Shown here piece by piece: positions 10,001 to 16,103 of a stretch of DNA of 19,376 nt. The first letter of the stretch is position 1. Each line of letters starts with the position of its first letter. A program made the position numbers and the translations under genes. The notes below the pieces were generated by a model. The model was not told the origin of the DNA. It saw only the letters and a program-made list of their open reading frames with translations, and ran no database searches. Origin of the DNA: Bacteroidales bacterium (GTDB lineage: Bacteria > Bacteroidota > Bacteroidia > Bacteroidales > WCHB1-69); contig JAFZUH010000139.1 of the NCBI GenBank assembly GCA_017618435.1, forward strand, positions 1-19,376. The letters are read 5' to 3'.

Positions 10001-10077
10001 CAAGGGTAGTTAGAATATTATCTCCCTCTTCAGCATATGATTTTTCAATAAGATATGGTTACTCAAATAGGAAATAA
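4072..10077 (+). CDS. Giant secreted SpvB/FG-GAP/YD-repeat RHS toxin-like protein with variable C-terminal tip
   Basis: 2001 residues with a signal peptide (residues 1-21, VQA|Q). Residues 23-95 match the SpvB/TcdB N-terminal region (IPLQLPEGTANMAPQLSLSYN, GVAGYGWHLSGLSVISR). Five FG-GAP/VCBS-like motifs follow at about 433-660 (for example DIDGDGIMEL, DVNGDGITDI, DINGDGKDDI), probably binding calcium. A TcdB-middle-like part around 690-780 includes RAFLGFGRIV. Many YD repeats run from about 960 to 1560 (YTYDGFGRTTSVNYPDG, CYDSLGRVLQI). The RHS-associated core is at about 1650-1786 (YTPFGQRR, GFTGQQH, NFNGRMYDPVISHFLSPDP) and ends at DPSGELFW. The last 215 residues are a variable tip: a LysM-like piece (about 1790-1842) and an unidentified terminal domain. 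In Tc and RHS toxins the repeats form a closed cocoon that holds the tip. This chain resembles TcB and TcC fused, with no TcA gene here. It has no T9SS domain of its own. Very AT-rich (22.5% GC in a 240-nt sample at 4621-4860). Confidence 0.92.
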   Translation: MRKRLFILFFAFLMGLCRVQAQVMGSTDIDVRVNDQGGLQCEIPLQLPEGTANMAPQLSLSYNSQSGLGVAGYGWHLSGLSVISRVPKTPYFENCISAVTIDTTDRFALDGQRLIVLNKKKYGSEGCVYGTEEETYIRAESHNLGATYPQYFIVKRDDGSVAKYSSSEASFRLHWYVDSVADKNGNYISYHYRSFENNILIDSILYTGNVLGGIKPYNRIIFEYDIIQKELSQLKYVGNFRIIQQSILKSIIIKHTDKIVKKYVLNYNRRDNCYPMLTQVQEFGADNKYLSPITFGYGEVASSHRNWRGQKSKNSSSMQQLLSGYFFDNDTSSILRLWISNNQILLNDTNEKHGLMIGPWKHPYGGNYTSIKFNAVSCDVNLSNTDEVLVNVGISTKNNSVYDTGYAYWCRYENNKFVSYSLPQNTNPDQVVFANFDDNAALDYVYVYGGTLWVYSNFCNSHGSNSRTNIRIGNKEKLAAIDIDGDGIMELMVIHPNNGWRVYKNSRSINIDFQVIETPSTPKLSFDTNSRVHIYFGDVNGDGITDIFTRCRRTIYIPDYSVDTTWGVYLGTGQGFTSMSYVVGEIPSKLPSPNDVYFQLIDINGDGKDDIVQVSEYTPSSVSIYFTLGFTLGMGQNYCNSIFYPSIVAYRQRNVPILFSDGDKDGIMDITWVENDGGLAGITRGAFQRYFLKTITDCLSNRYMVNYETKSVRNSMSSNMACGLRTNLILATTLSKKKADAQGTLLFQKQYTYQYPFYDYSRRAFLGFGRIVCDDREQNYKEETDYQYNDTYHRLLLDSYRKSVLRGDIVFNNNELCKYKYISHIQPFTNGLCKLFQDSVVIINNGLLQTICNKMDYNTGRLLETRTSWNGAWMEQTNFLYIQIALSGGRELTKIAREIHCRQIGNSSNLLKDTTFYFYDKGDLIETRKYQDGQVFRTKTTYHANIGLPTGTIVGNTGRTEFYEYDSLYRFITVKKRAYNQVERWTFDPKFGKPLTYTDINNNTTTYTYDGFGRTTSVNYPDGSSEKYAYVLGTKWGVNDPNIKYCIWSRKNGEIFSTAYFDVVGNEILTKKDNSFIQKKYDIKGRLIAESTPYTLADTVKQWTYYTYNVMDLLESEIGPYKHLQYRYQSQNSAEMETIVYDAFRKAYSTKRVNGLGYLLESSFGTNVQQSENVLRFSYATEQNQGQTLVNTIVENPTGNYDTIKTDSRNNTLVTVSKDAGKTIATYNEFDEIETFTDANGNFSQYCYDSLGRVLQIDIQNDEYQETVCYVYDSLNVKGVLSQEDNESTSILYQYDTLARLIKKTYQTEDNIYSYSYAYDKYGRMNKMVYPSGLELQYAYTKLGQLQEIKQENTSIYKVLEWDKALLKPTLCQMGGKQGMEIQYDKAGLITSKLAGKAKETFSFNGFLGSAVEDVVSIGDIGIAISDFQQVESPRKKSVDVISMEGITVSLPTDFSLANHSILQKFYKYDNAGRLIDVSSKPAQNTFPFVFEETDEYQTKEFFGYDEFDRLKSNRRTNIKTQQLFLPPWGTLYYNEAVEDTLYEFQYAQTRMTGNTAVGDFIYGNNAHAISMIQPINDTVISTNTCEINYNLFDKTQTIKEGGSEYYIDYYTNKQRSRSNLYQNNQLMEEKIYCGREYEHNLTTNTQYNYIYANNEPIAVYIQNDSSKLYYLYTNHNGSIEKITDIDGGVVDEMTYTPFGQRRMPSDWTRKDTAKHLIDRGFTGQQHLDEFSLINFNGRMYDPVISHFLSPDPYVQKPDNPLNYNRYAYCLFSPNQYVDPSGELFWRPDENGNLVAEKGDNARTLAIYLNTSIEIAKKMLKEQGFFTDDKDNLKIGDIFQIDYGNVSTLKQDLKFWGNNIRKQAQSGIAQDLFTIYWTGKGDVELSSQQFAGILMYLKENNIPSHAGEKIVLKGTSGTLYDGSKYNVNFYGSDIYANAFGRATIYTNEHNNIVGFYDKYDFNSQPFGTRSLKNEIKTRVVRILSPSSAYDFSIRYGYSNRK
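9412..10077 (+). other. RHS variable tip region: LysM-like segment plus unidentified putative effector domain
   Basis: Coding sub-region downstream of the RHS core motif DPSG. The first part (GNLVAEKGDNARTLAIYLN ... LKIGDIFQID) has the spacing of a LysM repeat: a GD-type start, helices, and a hydrophobic strand ending in K-I-G-D-x-F-x-I. The last 80 residues include KGTSGTLYDGSKYNVNFYG, GFYDKYDFNSQPFGTRS, NEIKTRVVR and a terminal FSIRYGYSNRK. Their many Asp, Arg, Lys and aromatic residues are compatible with an enzyme tip, but I cannot assign a family. Hand counts give about 29-34% GC. Confidence 0.55.
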
Positions 10078-10471
10078 AAAAAGTATTTTGTACTTATTTT
10101 TTATAAGTATTGTTTTGTTTTCTTGTAATAAAAAGCGAGAGATAAAAGAGATTAGTAATATAATTAATATCCCAATTGAAGATAAAATAGTTTTTGATTC
10201 GAAGGAAGAATTTTGGGGGGACTTTTTATCAGATGGCTATAAAATTTTAGTTTTCAATATAATTGATACAATGCTAATTCAAGATGCTTCTCTTAAAATG
10301 CATCCTTATGATATGCATTTTATTGAAGTTAATTATTATAAAAGTGAAGTCTATAAATATTTGTATAATAGTGATGGGTTTTATCAAAAGCAAATAAATA
10401 ACGATGTTATAAAAATAATTTTTATCAATAAAGTAACTAATCAATTAATCTATTATTTGATTATTTGGTAA
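10055..10471 (+). CDS. Small lipoprotein, candidate immunity protein for the RHS tip
   Basis: 138 residues. The N-terminus (MVTQIGNKKS, then an Ile/Leu/Phe core, ending LFSCNKK) is a lipoprotein signal with the lipobox Cys at residue 24, so the mature protein would be membrane-anchored outside the cytoplasm. The remainder, rich in Ile, Tyr, Asn and Lys, matches no family I recognise. The ATG overlaps the RHS stop region by 23 nt, which is the usual place for a cognate immunity gene behind a polymorphic toxin; a lipoprotein form suits a toxin acting in the periplasm or at the envelope. Base composition is extreme: 80 G+C in 360 nt (10081-10440), about 22%, against about 41% in pstC just downstream. 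The gene is real by context and signal peptide; the immunity role is inference. Confidence 0.7.
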   Translation: MVTQIGNKKSILYLFFISIVLFSCNKKREIKEISNIINIPIEDKIVFDSKEEFWGDFLSDGYKILVFNIIDTMLIQDASLKMHPYDMHFIEVNYYKSEVYKYLYNSDGFYQKQINNDVIKIIFINKVTNQLIYYLIIW

Positions 10472-10524
10472 AAATGTTGAAAAACAGGAGATATAAAAGG
10501 CAGATTAAATAAGGTTGTATTATT

Positions 10525-11418
10525 ATGAAAAAAGGAAGAATATTCAAAGATCGTTTTGCCAAAGAAACAATGCTTGTTCTCACCATTGTTTCCATTCTCT
10601 TTGTCATCGTTATGGGTATAGGTTTATATATGAAATCCGCCCCGATTTTGGGAGAAAAATCGTTGTGGGATTTGCTCTCGTCAAGTCAGTGGAGGCCGAT
10701 GAAAGGCGAGTTCGGATTTTTGCCATTTATTGTAGGAACATTGTGGGTAACTTTTATTGCTATTATATTGGCATTCCCTGTGTCCCTGCTTACGGCTGTT
10801 TTTTTGACAGAATATGCCAAGCCCATTGTAAAAAAATGCGTGTTCCCCGCTTTGGATATTTTGGCGGCCTTGCCTTCGGTTATTTACGGTATTTGGGGAA
10901 CCTTGGTTATTGTGCCTGCTATTTCAGAAAAATTGGCTCCGCATTTTGTGGAATATTCGTCGGGTTATACGGTTTTGGCGGCAGGTATGGTTTTGGGGGT
11001 GATGATATTGCCGTTGCTGGTCAGTTTGTTTATAGAAGTTTTTTCCATTGTCCCCATGGAATTGCGTGAAGCCTCATGGGCATTGGGAGCAACACGTTGG
11101 CAAACAACGCGGAAAGTGGTGTTAAGAAAAACTTTTGCGGGTATAATTGCATCAACGGTATTGGCCATATCGCGTGCTTTTGGCGAAACCATTGCCGTAC
11201 TGATGGTTTGCGGTTGTATGATAACCATTCCCAACAATATATTCGAATCTTGTTATCCAATACCTGCATTGATAGCCAACAACTACGGAGAAATGCTTTC
11301 CATGCCATTGTACGAATCTGCATTGATGTTTGCAGCACTTATTTTGTTTGTAGTTGTATTGGTATTCAACATTCTGTCAAGAATTGTTTTATACAGAATG
11401 GAAAAGAAACTGAATTGA
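10525..11418 (+). CDS. pstC: Phosphate-type ABC transporter permease PstC
   Basis: Inner-membrane permease, 297 residues, normal length. It has an N-terminal membrane helix (about 16-36), the Pst signature GFLPFIVGTLWVTF followed by FPVSLLTAVFLTEYA, then LDILAALPSVIYGIWG, and the cytoplasmic EAA loop that docks the ATPase (REASWALGATRWQTTRKVVL, then ISRAFGETIAVLM). It forms a heterodimer with PstA. It lies 53 nt after the lipoprotein gene, with no recognisable TAnnTTTG box in between, so it may depend on read-through from the RHS cassette or on an unseen promoter. It heads a run of six closely spaced genes ending with cysH, which argues that the transporter serves sulfate assimilation. Confidence 0.92.
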   Translation: MKKGRIFKDRFAKETMLVLTIVSILFVIVMGIGLYMKSAPILGEKSLWDLLSSSQWRPMKGEFGFLPFIVGTLWVTFIAIILAFPVSLLTAVFLTEYAKPIVKKCVFPALDILAALPSVIYGIWGTLVIVPAISEKLAPHFVEYSSGYTVLAAGMVLGVMILPLLVSLFIEVFSIVPMELREASWALGATRWQTTRKVVLRKTFAGIIASTVLAISRAFGETIAVLMVCGCMITIPNNIFESCYPIPALIANNYGEMLSMPLYESALMFAALILFVVVLVFNILSRIVLYRMEKKLN

Positions 11419-11439
11419 TGTTGAAAATTAAGGACAAAA

Positions 11440-12294
11440 ATGGCAAAAAATAAATCGAAACAATACGAAGAACTGTTTTTTAAAATCCTGATGGTCATCT
11501 CCATGGTCATTGTGTTTGGTGTTGTTTTCAGTGTAATTTGGACAATCGTATCAAAAGGCTACAAGGCAATAAGTTGGGAAATGGTGAGTCAATTGCCCGG
11601 CGGCGGTTTTTATATCGGCAAAGAGGGCGGTTTTCTCAATGCCATTGTCGGGTCTTTGTATATTGTCGGGGCTTCTACGGTTTTAGGGTTGATAATTTCT
11701 ATTCCGGTGGTGTTTTTCCTCAATGTGTATCTCAAAAAGAGTTCCAAATTGGCATATATTGCCCGTTTGGCCTTTGATGTTTTGTTTGGAGTTCCCTCTA
11801 TTGTTTATGGAGCCTTTGGTTTTACAATAATGGTGTTTTTGGGCTTACGGGCTTCACTTTTGGGTGGTATAATTGTAATAACTTTGTTGATAATACCCAT
11901 ATTTATTCGGACGATGGACGAAGCCACGAGAGAATTTCCCCGTGATATTTTGGATGCCACTTACGCACTGGGAGCCACCAAATGGGAAACATTAAAGGTT
12001 GTTATCCGCCAAATTGCCCCGGGTATAGCCACTGCAACGTTGTTGTCTATTGGCAGAGCCATAGGAGATGCGGCAGCGGTAATGTTCACGGCAGGCTATT
12101 CCGACAGAATTCCGACAGCATTGTCCCAACAAACGGCGACATTGCCGTTGTCGGTGTTTTTCCAATTGAGCAGTCCTATTCCCGAAGTGAGAAACAGAGC
12201 ATACGCGGCAGCCTTGGTGCTAACAATTATAGTTTTGATATTGAGTATATTAGGTCGTTTTTTCACAAATCGTTTTTCAAAAAATAAATTATAA
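11440..12294 (+). CDS. pstA: Phosphate-type ABC transporter permease PstA
   Basis: Inner-membrane permease, 284 residues, partner of PstC. The typical opening segment GGFYIGKEGGFLNAIVGSLYI comes after the first helix, followed by FDVLFGVPSIVYGAFGF, the EAA loop (DATYALGATKWETLKVVIRQ) and the conserved SIGRAIGDAAAVMFTAG. In phosphate PstA the last motif commonly reads GETAPLLFTA, so DAAAVMFTA is a modest departure. It starts 21 nt after pstC, and its stop shares one base with the pstB start (TAATG). Assignment as the PstA-like subunit is firm; ligand specificity is not shown by the permease. Confidence 0.92.
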   Translation: MAKNKSKQYEELFFKILMVISMVIVFGVVFSVIWTIVSKGYKAISWEMVSQLPGGGFYIGKEGGFLNAIVGSLYIVGASTVLGLIISIPVVFFLNVYLKKSSKLAYIARLAFDVLFGVPSIVYGAFGFTIMVFLGLRASLLGGIIVITLLIIPIFIRTMDEATREFPRDILDATYALGATKWETLKVVIRQIAPGIATATLLSIGRAIGDAAAVMFTAGYSDRIPTALSQQTATLPLSVFFQLSSPIPEVRNRAYAAALVLTIIVLILSILGRFFTNRFSKNKL

Positions 12295-13046
12295 TGTCCA
12301 TAGAAGTTAAAAATCTGAATGTTTATATCAAAGATAATCACATTCTTAAAAATATAAACCTCACTCTTCCGGAGAAAAAGATAACTTGTATCATAGGTCC
12401 TTCGGGTTGTGGCAAATCCACCTTGTTGAAAACCTTGAACAGACTGATAGATTCAGTTGAAAATGTAAAAGTTGAAGGCAATGTTTTTGTTGACGGAGAA
12501 GATATTATCAACAGCAATGGCTATCAGGTTACCGAATTGAGACGTAAAATAGGCTTGGTCAACCAACGTCCCTGTCCGTTGCCGATGTCTATTTATGCCA
12601 ATGTTGCTTACGGTTGCCGTATCAACAATATGTATCGTGGTAGAAAACTCCATAGGGTGGTTTGTAAAAATTTGGAAGCAGTAGGGCTTTGGAACGAAGT
12701 AAACGGCAGGCTTCGGACTCCTGCAGTCAGATTATCCATAGGGCAACAACAAAGATTGTGTTTGGCCCGTTCTTTGGCTGTAGAGCCGGAATATATCTTG
12801 GCCGATGAAGCCACAAGTGCCTTAGACCCCATTTCAGCCAAAAAAGTGGAAGATTTGTTCGTTTCGTTAAAGGATAAATATTCTATCATTATGGTTACCC
12901 ATACATTAAGACAAGCGGTTCGTATTGCCGATCATGTTGTCTTTATGTTTTTGGGGGAGATAATAGAAGAGGGACCTGCCGACCAAATCTTCAACAATCC
13001 CCAACAAGAACTTACAAAAAATTATTTGTCAGGAGCATTTAGTTAA
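12294..13046 (+). CDS. pstB: Phosphate-type ABC transporter ATPase PstB (divergent signature)
   Basis: Cytoplasmic ATPase of the importer, 250 residues, usual length. Walker A GPSGCGKST (35-43), Q-loop VNQRPCPLPMSIYANVAYG (89-107; typical PstB wording is PFPMSIYDNIAYG), signature LSIGQQQRLCLARSLAV (147-163), Walker B ILADEATSALDP (168-179) and switch His203. Two core positions differ from the norm: the signature reads LSIGQ rather than LSGGQ, and Walker B continues DEA rather than DEP. The catalytic Glu172, Lys41 and His203 are present, so it should be active. The stop is 6 nt before cysD, where many pst operons have phoU; no phoU is in the window. Confidence 0.92.
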   Translation: MSIEVKNLNVYIKDNHILKNINLTLPEKKITCIIGPSGCGKSTLLKTLNRLIDSVENVKVEGNVFVDGEDIINSNGYQVTELRRKIGLVNQRPCPLPMSIYANVAYGCRINNMYRGRKLHRVVCKNLEAVGLWNEVNGRLRTPAVRLSIGQQQRLCLARSLAVEPEYILADEATSALDPISAKKVEDLFVSLKDKYSIIMVTHTLRQAVRIADHVVFMFLGEIIEEGPADQIFNNPQQELTKNYLSGAFS

Positions 13047-13052
13047 AAAAAT

Positions 13053-13955
13053 ATGTCATATAAACTAACACATCTAAAAGAATTGGAAGCCGAATCTGTT
13101 TACGTGCTTCGTGAAGTTGCAGCCCAGTTTGAAAAACCCGCTATATTGTTTTCCGGCGGAAAAGATTCTATTGTGGTAACATATTTGGCCTATAAGGCCT
13201 TTTATCCTGCAAAGATACCATTCCCGTTGGTGCATATCGATACAGGGCACAATTTCCAAGAAACATTGGAATATCGTGATAATCTGGTGAAAAAATTGGG
13301 AGCCCAACTTATTGTCGGCTCCGTACAAGAAAGTATTGACACTGGGCGTGTAAAAGAAGAAAAAGGATATAATGCAAGCCGTAACCGTTTGCAGACAACA
13401 ACCTTGTTGGATACCATTGAAAAATATAAGTTTGATGCTTGTATCGGTGGGGCTCGCAGAGATGAAGAAAAAGCGAGAGCAAAAGAACGTTTCTTTTCTC
13501 ATCGGGACGAATTCGGGCAATGGAATCCCAAAAACCAACGTCCTGAGTTGTGGAACATTTTCAACGGAAAGAAAAATATGGGTGAACATTTCAGGGTGTT
13601 CCCTATCAGCAATTGGACAGAAATGGATGTTTGGCAGTATATTTACCAAGAAAAAATCGAATTGCCCAGCATTTATTTCACTCACGAAAGACGTTGTTTC
13701 CAACGGGACGGACAATGGCTTGCCGCTGAACCTTGCATGACCTTGAAACCGACAGAAGAGGTCGTAACTTTGAAAGTGCGTTGCCGTACAATTGGAGATA
13801 TTAGTTGTACGGGGCTAACCATTTCTGAAGCACATACTTTGGAAGATATTATTGAAGAAATAGCCGCCACCCGTGTTACCGAAAGAGGCGGTCGTGCCGA
13901 TGATAAACGCAGTGAAACTTCTATGGAAGACAGAAAAAAAGAAGGCTACTTTTAA
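13053..13955 (+). CDS. cysD: Sulfate adenylyltransferase subunit 2 (CysD)
   Basis: Small catalytic subunit of ATP sulfurylase, which makes adenosine 5'-phosphosulfate (APS) from ATP and sulfate together with the GTPase CysN. 300 residues, standard length. The PP-loop SGGKDS is at residues 34-39. CIGGARRDEEKARAKER, FSHRDEFGQWNPKNQRPELW and RVFPISNWTEMDVWQYI are near-textbook CysD segments, and the C-terminus RGGRADDKRSETSMEDRKKEGYF is diagnostic. It sits 6 nt after pstB and 23 nt before cysN, firmly in one operon. Confidence 0.97.
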   Translation: MSYKLTHLKELEAESVYVLREVAAQFEKPAILFSGGKDSIVVTYLAYKAFYPAKIPFPLVHIDTGHNFQETLEYRDNLVKKLGAQLIVGSVQESIDTGRVKEEKGYNASRNRLQTTTLLDTIEKYKFDACIGGARRDEEKARAKERFFSHRDEFGQWNPKNQRPELWNIFNGKKNMGEHFRVFPISNWTEMDVWQYIYQEKIELPSIYFTHERRCFQRDGQWLAAEPCMTLKPTEEVVTLKVRCRTIGDISCTGLTISEAHTLEDIIEEIAATRVTERGGRADDKRSETSMEDRKKEGYF

Positions 13956-13978
13956 TGAATTAGAAAAAATATTTTTTT

Positions 13979-15259
13979 ATGAATACAAAAGGATATTTGG
14001 ATATGGAATTGCTACGCTTCACCACAGCAGGAAGTGTAGATGATGGAAAAAGTACATTGATAGGTCGTTTGTTGTATGACAGCAAGTCCATTTTTGAAGA
14101 CCAATTGGAGGCTGTGGAAGAGGCTTCACGCAGCCGTGGCAACGAGGAGGTGAATTTGGCATTGCTGACAGACGGTCTGCGGGCCGAAAGAGAACAAGGC
14201 ATAACTATAGATGTGGCATATCGGTATTTTGCCACCCCCAAACGGAAATTTATCATAGCAGATACCCCCGGACATGTGCAATATACAAGAAACATGGTTA
14301 CAGGTGCCTCCACTGCCGATTTGGCTATTATACTTATAGATGCCCGTAATGGTGTTGTGGAACAAACCATTAGACATTCATATATTGCTTCTTTGTTGGA
14401 AATACCGCATATTGCAGTATGTATCAATAAAATGGATTTGGTGGATTTTTCTGAAGAATGTTTTGATGCAATTAAAGAAAAATACATTCAGATGGCGGAA
14501 AAAATTCATATTAAAGCCGATTTGTTTTTTATTCCCATATCTGCAAAATATGGTGATAATGTGGTAACAGATTCGGAAAATATGCCTTGGTACAATAAGG
14601 GTACACTGATGAATTTGTTGGAAACTATTTCAATAGAACACAAATCCGGTGGAGAAGAACAACCGATGAGATTTCCCGTTCAATATGTTATTCGTCCGAT
14701 TTCGGACAAATATCCTGATTACCGTGCCTACGCCGGACGTTTGTCCGGAGGTGTTTTGCATGTGGGAGATAGTGTACGGGTGTTGCCTTCTGGTTTGGAA
14801 ACTTCGGTAAAAGCAATTATGGAGGCGGACAAAACAATGGAAACCGCTCATACGCCTGAATCTGTTTCTGTGTTGTTAAATGATGATATAGATATTAGTA
14901 GGGGTGATTTTTTGGTAAAAACAACTGACAGACAACCCAAAACCAGTCAGAATATATCGATGATGTGTTGCTGGTTTAATGAAACAGAAATGCAGACGAG
15001 AAAGAAATATATTATCAAAAATACAGTGGCAGAGACAATAGGAATGGTGCAAAGCATAGATTTTAAGGTAGATATAAACACTTTGGAAAAAATTGAAGGA
15101 GTTTCTTCCTTAAAAATGAACGACATTGCCCAAGTTTCCATCAAAACGGCCAATCCTATGGTGTTTGATACCTATGAAAACAACCGTACCACAGGTTCTT
15201 TGATTTTTATTGACCCTGACAGTTTTGAGACGGTGGGTGCAGGTATGATAATCGAATAA
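13979..15259 (+). CDS. cysN: Sulfate adenylyltransferase subunit 1, GTPase (CysN)
   Basis: Large subunit of ATP sulfurylase; GTP hydrolysis drives APS formation by CysD. 426 residues, matching stand-alone CysN with no fused CysC APS kinase. GTPase motifs: G1 GSVDDGKS (18-25), G2-region REQGITIDVAYRYF (71-84), G3 DTPGH (95-99), G4 NKMD (150-153). EF-Tu-like beta-barrel domains follow (VQYVIRP, YAGRLSGGVLHVGDSV). The ATG at 13979 gives a normal N-terminus ending in the conserved LLRFTTAGSVDDGKST. No cysC is present in the window, which fits with direct reduction of APS by the next gene's product. Confidence 0.97.
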   Translation: MNTKGYLDMELLRFTTAGSVDDGKSTLIGRLLYDSKSIFEDQLEAVEEASRSRGNEEVNLALLTDGLRAEREQGITIDVAYRYFATPKRKFIIADTPGHVQYTRNMVTGASTADLAIILIDARNGVVEQTIRHSYIASLLEIPHIAVCINKMDLVDFSEECFDAIKEKYIQMAEKIHIKADLFFIPISAKYGDNVVTDSENMPWYNKGTLMNLLETISIEHKSGGEEQPMRFPVQYVIRPISDKYPDYRAYAGRLSGGVLHVGDSVRVLPSGLETSVKAIMEADKTMETAHTPESVSVLLNDDIDISRGDFLVKTTDRQPKTSQNISMMCCWFNETEMQTRKKYIIKNTVAETIGMVQSIDFKVDINTLEKIEGVSSLKMNDIAQVSIKTANPMVFDTYENNRTTGSLIFIDPDSFETVGAGMIIE

Positions 15260-15275
15260 AAAACACTATTGAACA

Positions 15276-15986
15276 ATGAAATATACCAAAGAGCATATAC
15301 AATCATTGAATGAACAATTTGCCGATGCCTCACCGGAAGAATTATTACAACATTTTTTAGGCATCTACGGCGACAAAATTGCTGTTTCGTCAAGTTTGAG
15401 TATAGAAGACCAGACCCTTACGGATATGGCATTGAAAATAAGCAAAAAAACGAGAATTTTCACTTTGGATACAGGCAGGTTGTTTCCTGAAACTTATCAG
15501 TTGATAGACAAGACAAATCTTCGTTATGACATCAAAATGGAAGTGTTTTGTCCACAAACAGAGGCCTTGCAAAATTTTGTCCAAACCTATGGTATCAATC
15601 CTTTCTACGAAAGTTTGGAAAAAAGGCATGCCTGTTGCCAAGTGCGAAAATTAGAGCCGTTGTCCCGTGCGTTTAAAACTTTGGATGCGTGGATTTGCGG
15701 ACTTAGAAAAAGCCAATCGGTTACACGGACAAATATGCAAAAAATAGAATGGGACGAAAATCATCAAATTCTTAAAATCAACCCGTTGATAGACTGGACA
15801 GAAGAACAAACATGGACATATATCAAAACCAACCACGTGCCGTACAACAAACTGCATGACAAAAATTATCCGAGTATAGGCTGTGAGCCTTGTACGCGGG
15901 CAGTACAACCCGGTGAAGATATTCGTTCGGGCCGCTGGTGGTGGGAAGACCCCAAACATCGTGAATGCGGTTTGCATAGCAAATAA
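15276..15986 (+). CDS. cysH: Assimilatory APS reductase, [4Fe-4S] type (CysH)
   Basis: Thioredoxin-dependent reductase producing sulfite from APS. 236 residues. The PAPS-reductase fold is seen in AVSSSLSIEDQTLTDMAL (36-53) and FTLDTGRLFPETY (62-74). The cysteine pairs HACCQVRK (Cys120, Cys121) and GCEPCTR (Cys203, Cys206) are the CC...CxxC pattern that binds the iron-sulfur cluster of APS-specific enzymes; PAPS reductases such as E. coli CysH lack it. The catalytic Cys231 is in the terminal ECGLH. It is the last gene of the pstCAB-cysDNH run and is followed by a strong terminator. No sulfite reductase genes are in the window. Confidence 0.95.
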   Translation: MKYTKEHIQSLNEQFADASPEELLQHFLGIYGDKIAVSSSLSIEDQTLTDMALKISKKTRIFTLDTGRLFPETYQLIDKTNLRYDIKMEVFCPQTEALQNFVQTYGINPFYESLEKRHACCQVRKLEPLSRAFKTLDAWICGLRKSQSVTRTNMQKIEWDENHQILKINPLIDWTEEQTWTYIKTNHVPYNKLHDKNYPSIGCEPCTRAVQPGEDIRSGRWWWEDPKHRECGLHSK

Positions 15987-16068
15987 AACATTATTTATAG
16001 AGAATTTTATCGTATGAATAAAAGCAAAAAACACGACTTTTGCAAGTGTTTGATTTTTAGTTGCTTGC

Positions 16069-16077
16069 GGGGGGGGG
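16069..16077 (+). repeat. G9 homopolymer in the cysH-methyltransferase gap
   Basis: Nine consecutive G in a 185-nt AT-rich non-coding stretch, between the cysH stop and the terminator. It would lie in the 3' untranslated part of the operon mRNA. Such runs slip readily in replication and in sequencing, so the exact length is uncertain. Confidence 0.6.
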
Positions 16078-16103
16078 TAAAATTCATTCTTATTCCAACT
16101 CTT

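Noticed and set aside
10515..11069. Plus-strand open frame of 184 codons overlapping pstC in another frame
   Set aside because: The translation is Cys- and Tyr-rich low-quality sequence; pstC in the correct frame explains this DNA.
13074..13715. Long minus-strand open frame (213 codons) opposite cysD
   Set aside because: It lies wholly within cysD, whose protein is unmistakable, and its translation shows no family features; it is a shadow of the real gene.
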